A stretch of 64,000 nt of DNA from an uncultured Comamonas sp. (lineage in GTDB: Bacteria; Pseudomonadota; Gammaproteobacteria; Burkholderiales; Burkholderiaceae_C): positions 31,849 through 95,848 of the forward strand of contig CABIIJ010000058.1 in assembly GCA_902175065.1 (NCBI GenBank), in the 5' to 3' direction. Positions 63,863 through 64,000 of the stretch are shown here, piece by piece; the first letter of the stretch is position 1, and every line of letters begins with the position of its first letter. The position numbers were made by a program, and so were the translations under genes. The notes beneath the pieces are model-generated. The model saw only the letters and a program-made list of their open reading frames with translations. It ran no database searches and had not been told where the DNA came from.

Positions 63863-64000
63863 GAACCTGTTCAAAGTCTTTTAAGCAGTAGCGCCAAGAA
63901 CGCCAAGTGGATGAACTGCAGGCTGGTGTTGAGTAGTCTCTCGCAGTTCTTCCACAACCGCCTATTCTTCTCCAGCCAAGCGAAGCTGCGCTCAACCACC
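63863..64000 (-). mobile_element. IS5-like insertion sequence, terminal part (continues beyond window)
   Basis: Begins GAACCTGTTCAAAGTC right after TAA; encodes a transposase C-terminus on the minus strand. Confidence 0.85.
63871..64000 (-). CDS. IS5 family transposase, C-terminal fragment
   Basis: Minus-strand translation VVERSFAWLEKNRRLWKNCERLLNTSLQFIHLAFLALLLKRL*. Confidence 0.88.
   Translation of the reverse strand, partial: VVERSFAWLEKNRRLWKNCERLLNTSLQFIHLAFLALLLKRL

Noticed and set aside
61352-63874. 840 aa antisense ORF across rimM-trmD-rplS-NUDIX
   Set aside because: Runs over four confidently identified genes and their intergenic regions; no recognisable domain.

Overview
The window is a GC-rich, housekeeping-dense chromosomal segment that looks like a betaproteobacterium of the Burkholderiales, probably Comamonadaceae (inferred from gene content and protein style; no search was run). 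It contains a beta-oxidation cluster, a ubiquinone locus (ubiE/ubiJ/ubiB), aspS, an Fbp-type Fe3+ ABC transporter, folE, tRNA-Pro(CGG), ispB, rplU-rpmA-obgE-proB, three GGDEF proteins, an alpha-2-macroglobulin/yciI/pbpC locus, mpl, rarA, a DUF47-Pit phosphate locus, rpsP-rimM-trmD-rplS, a NUDIX hydrolase and the edge of an IS5-like element. There is no CRISPR array, prophage or obvious defence island. The most unusual signal is non-coding: at least nine diverged copies of a roughly 75-95 bp palindrome with the arms AGCTNNTNCCGCT...AGCGGNANNAGCT and an inner GATTTCAGA/TCTGAAATC stem. Eight of the nine lie within about 20 bp downstream of a stop codon. Their stem sequences vary while pairing is largely kept, and several end in A/T runs, so they look like a dispersed family of bidirectional terminator or 3'-UTR elements. 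A second non-coding element is a 162 bp MITE-like element with perfect 18 bp terminal inverted repeats and a TAA target duplication. Its termini resemble those of the IS5-like element at the right edge, which itself sits exactly at the TAA stop codon of the NUDIX gene.
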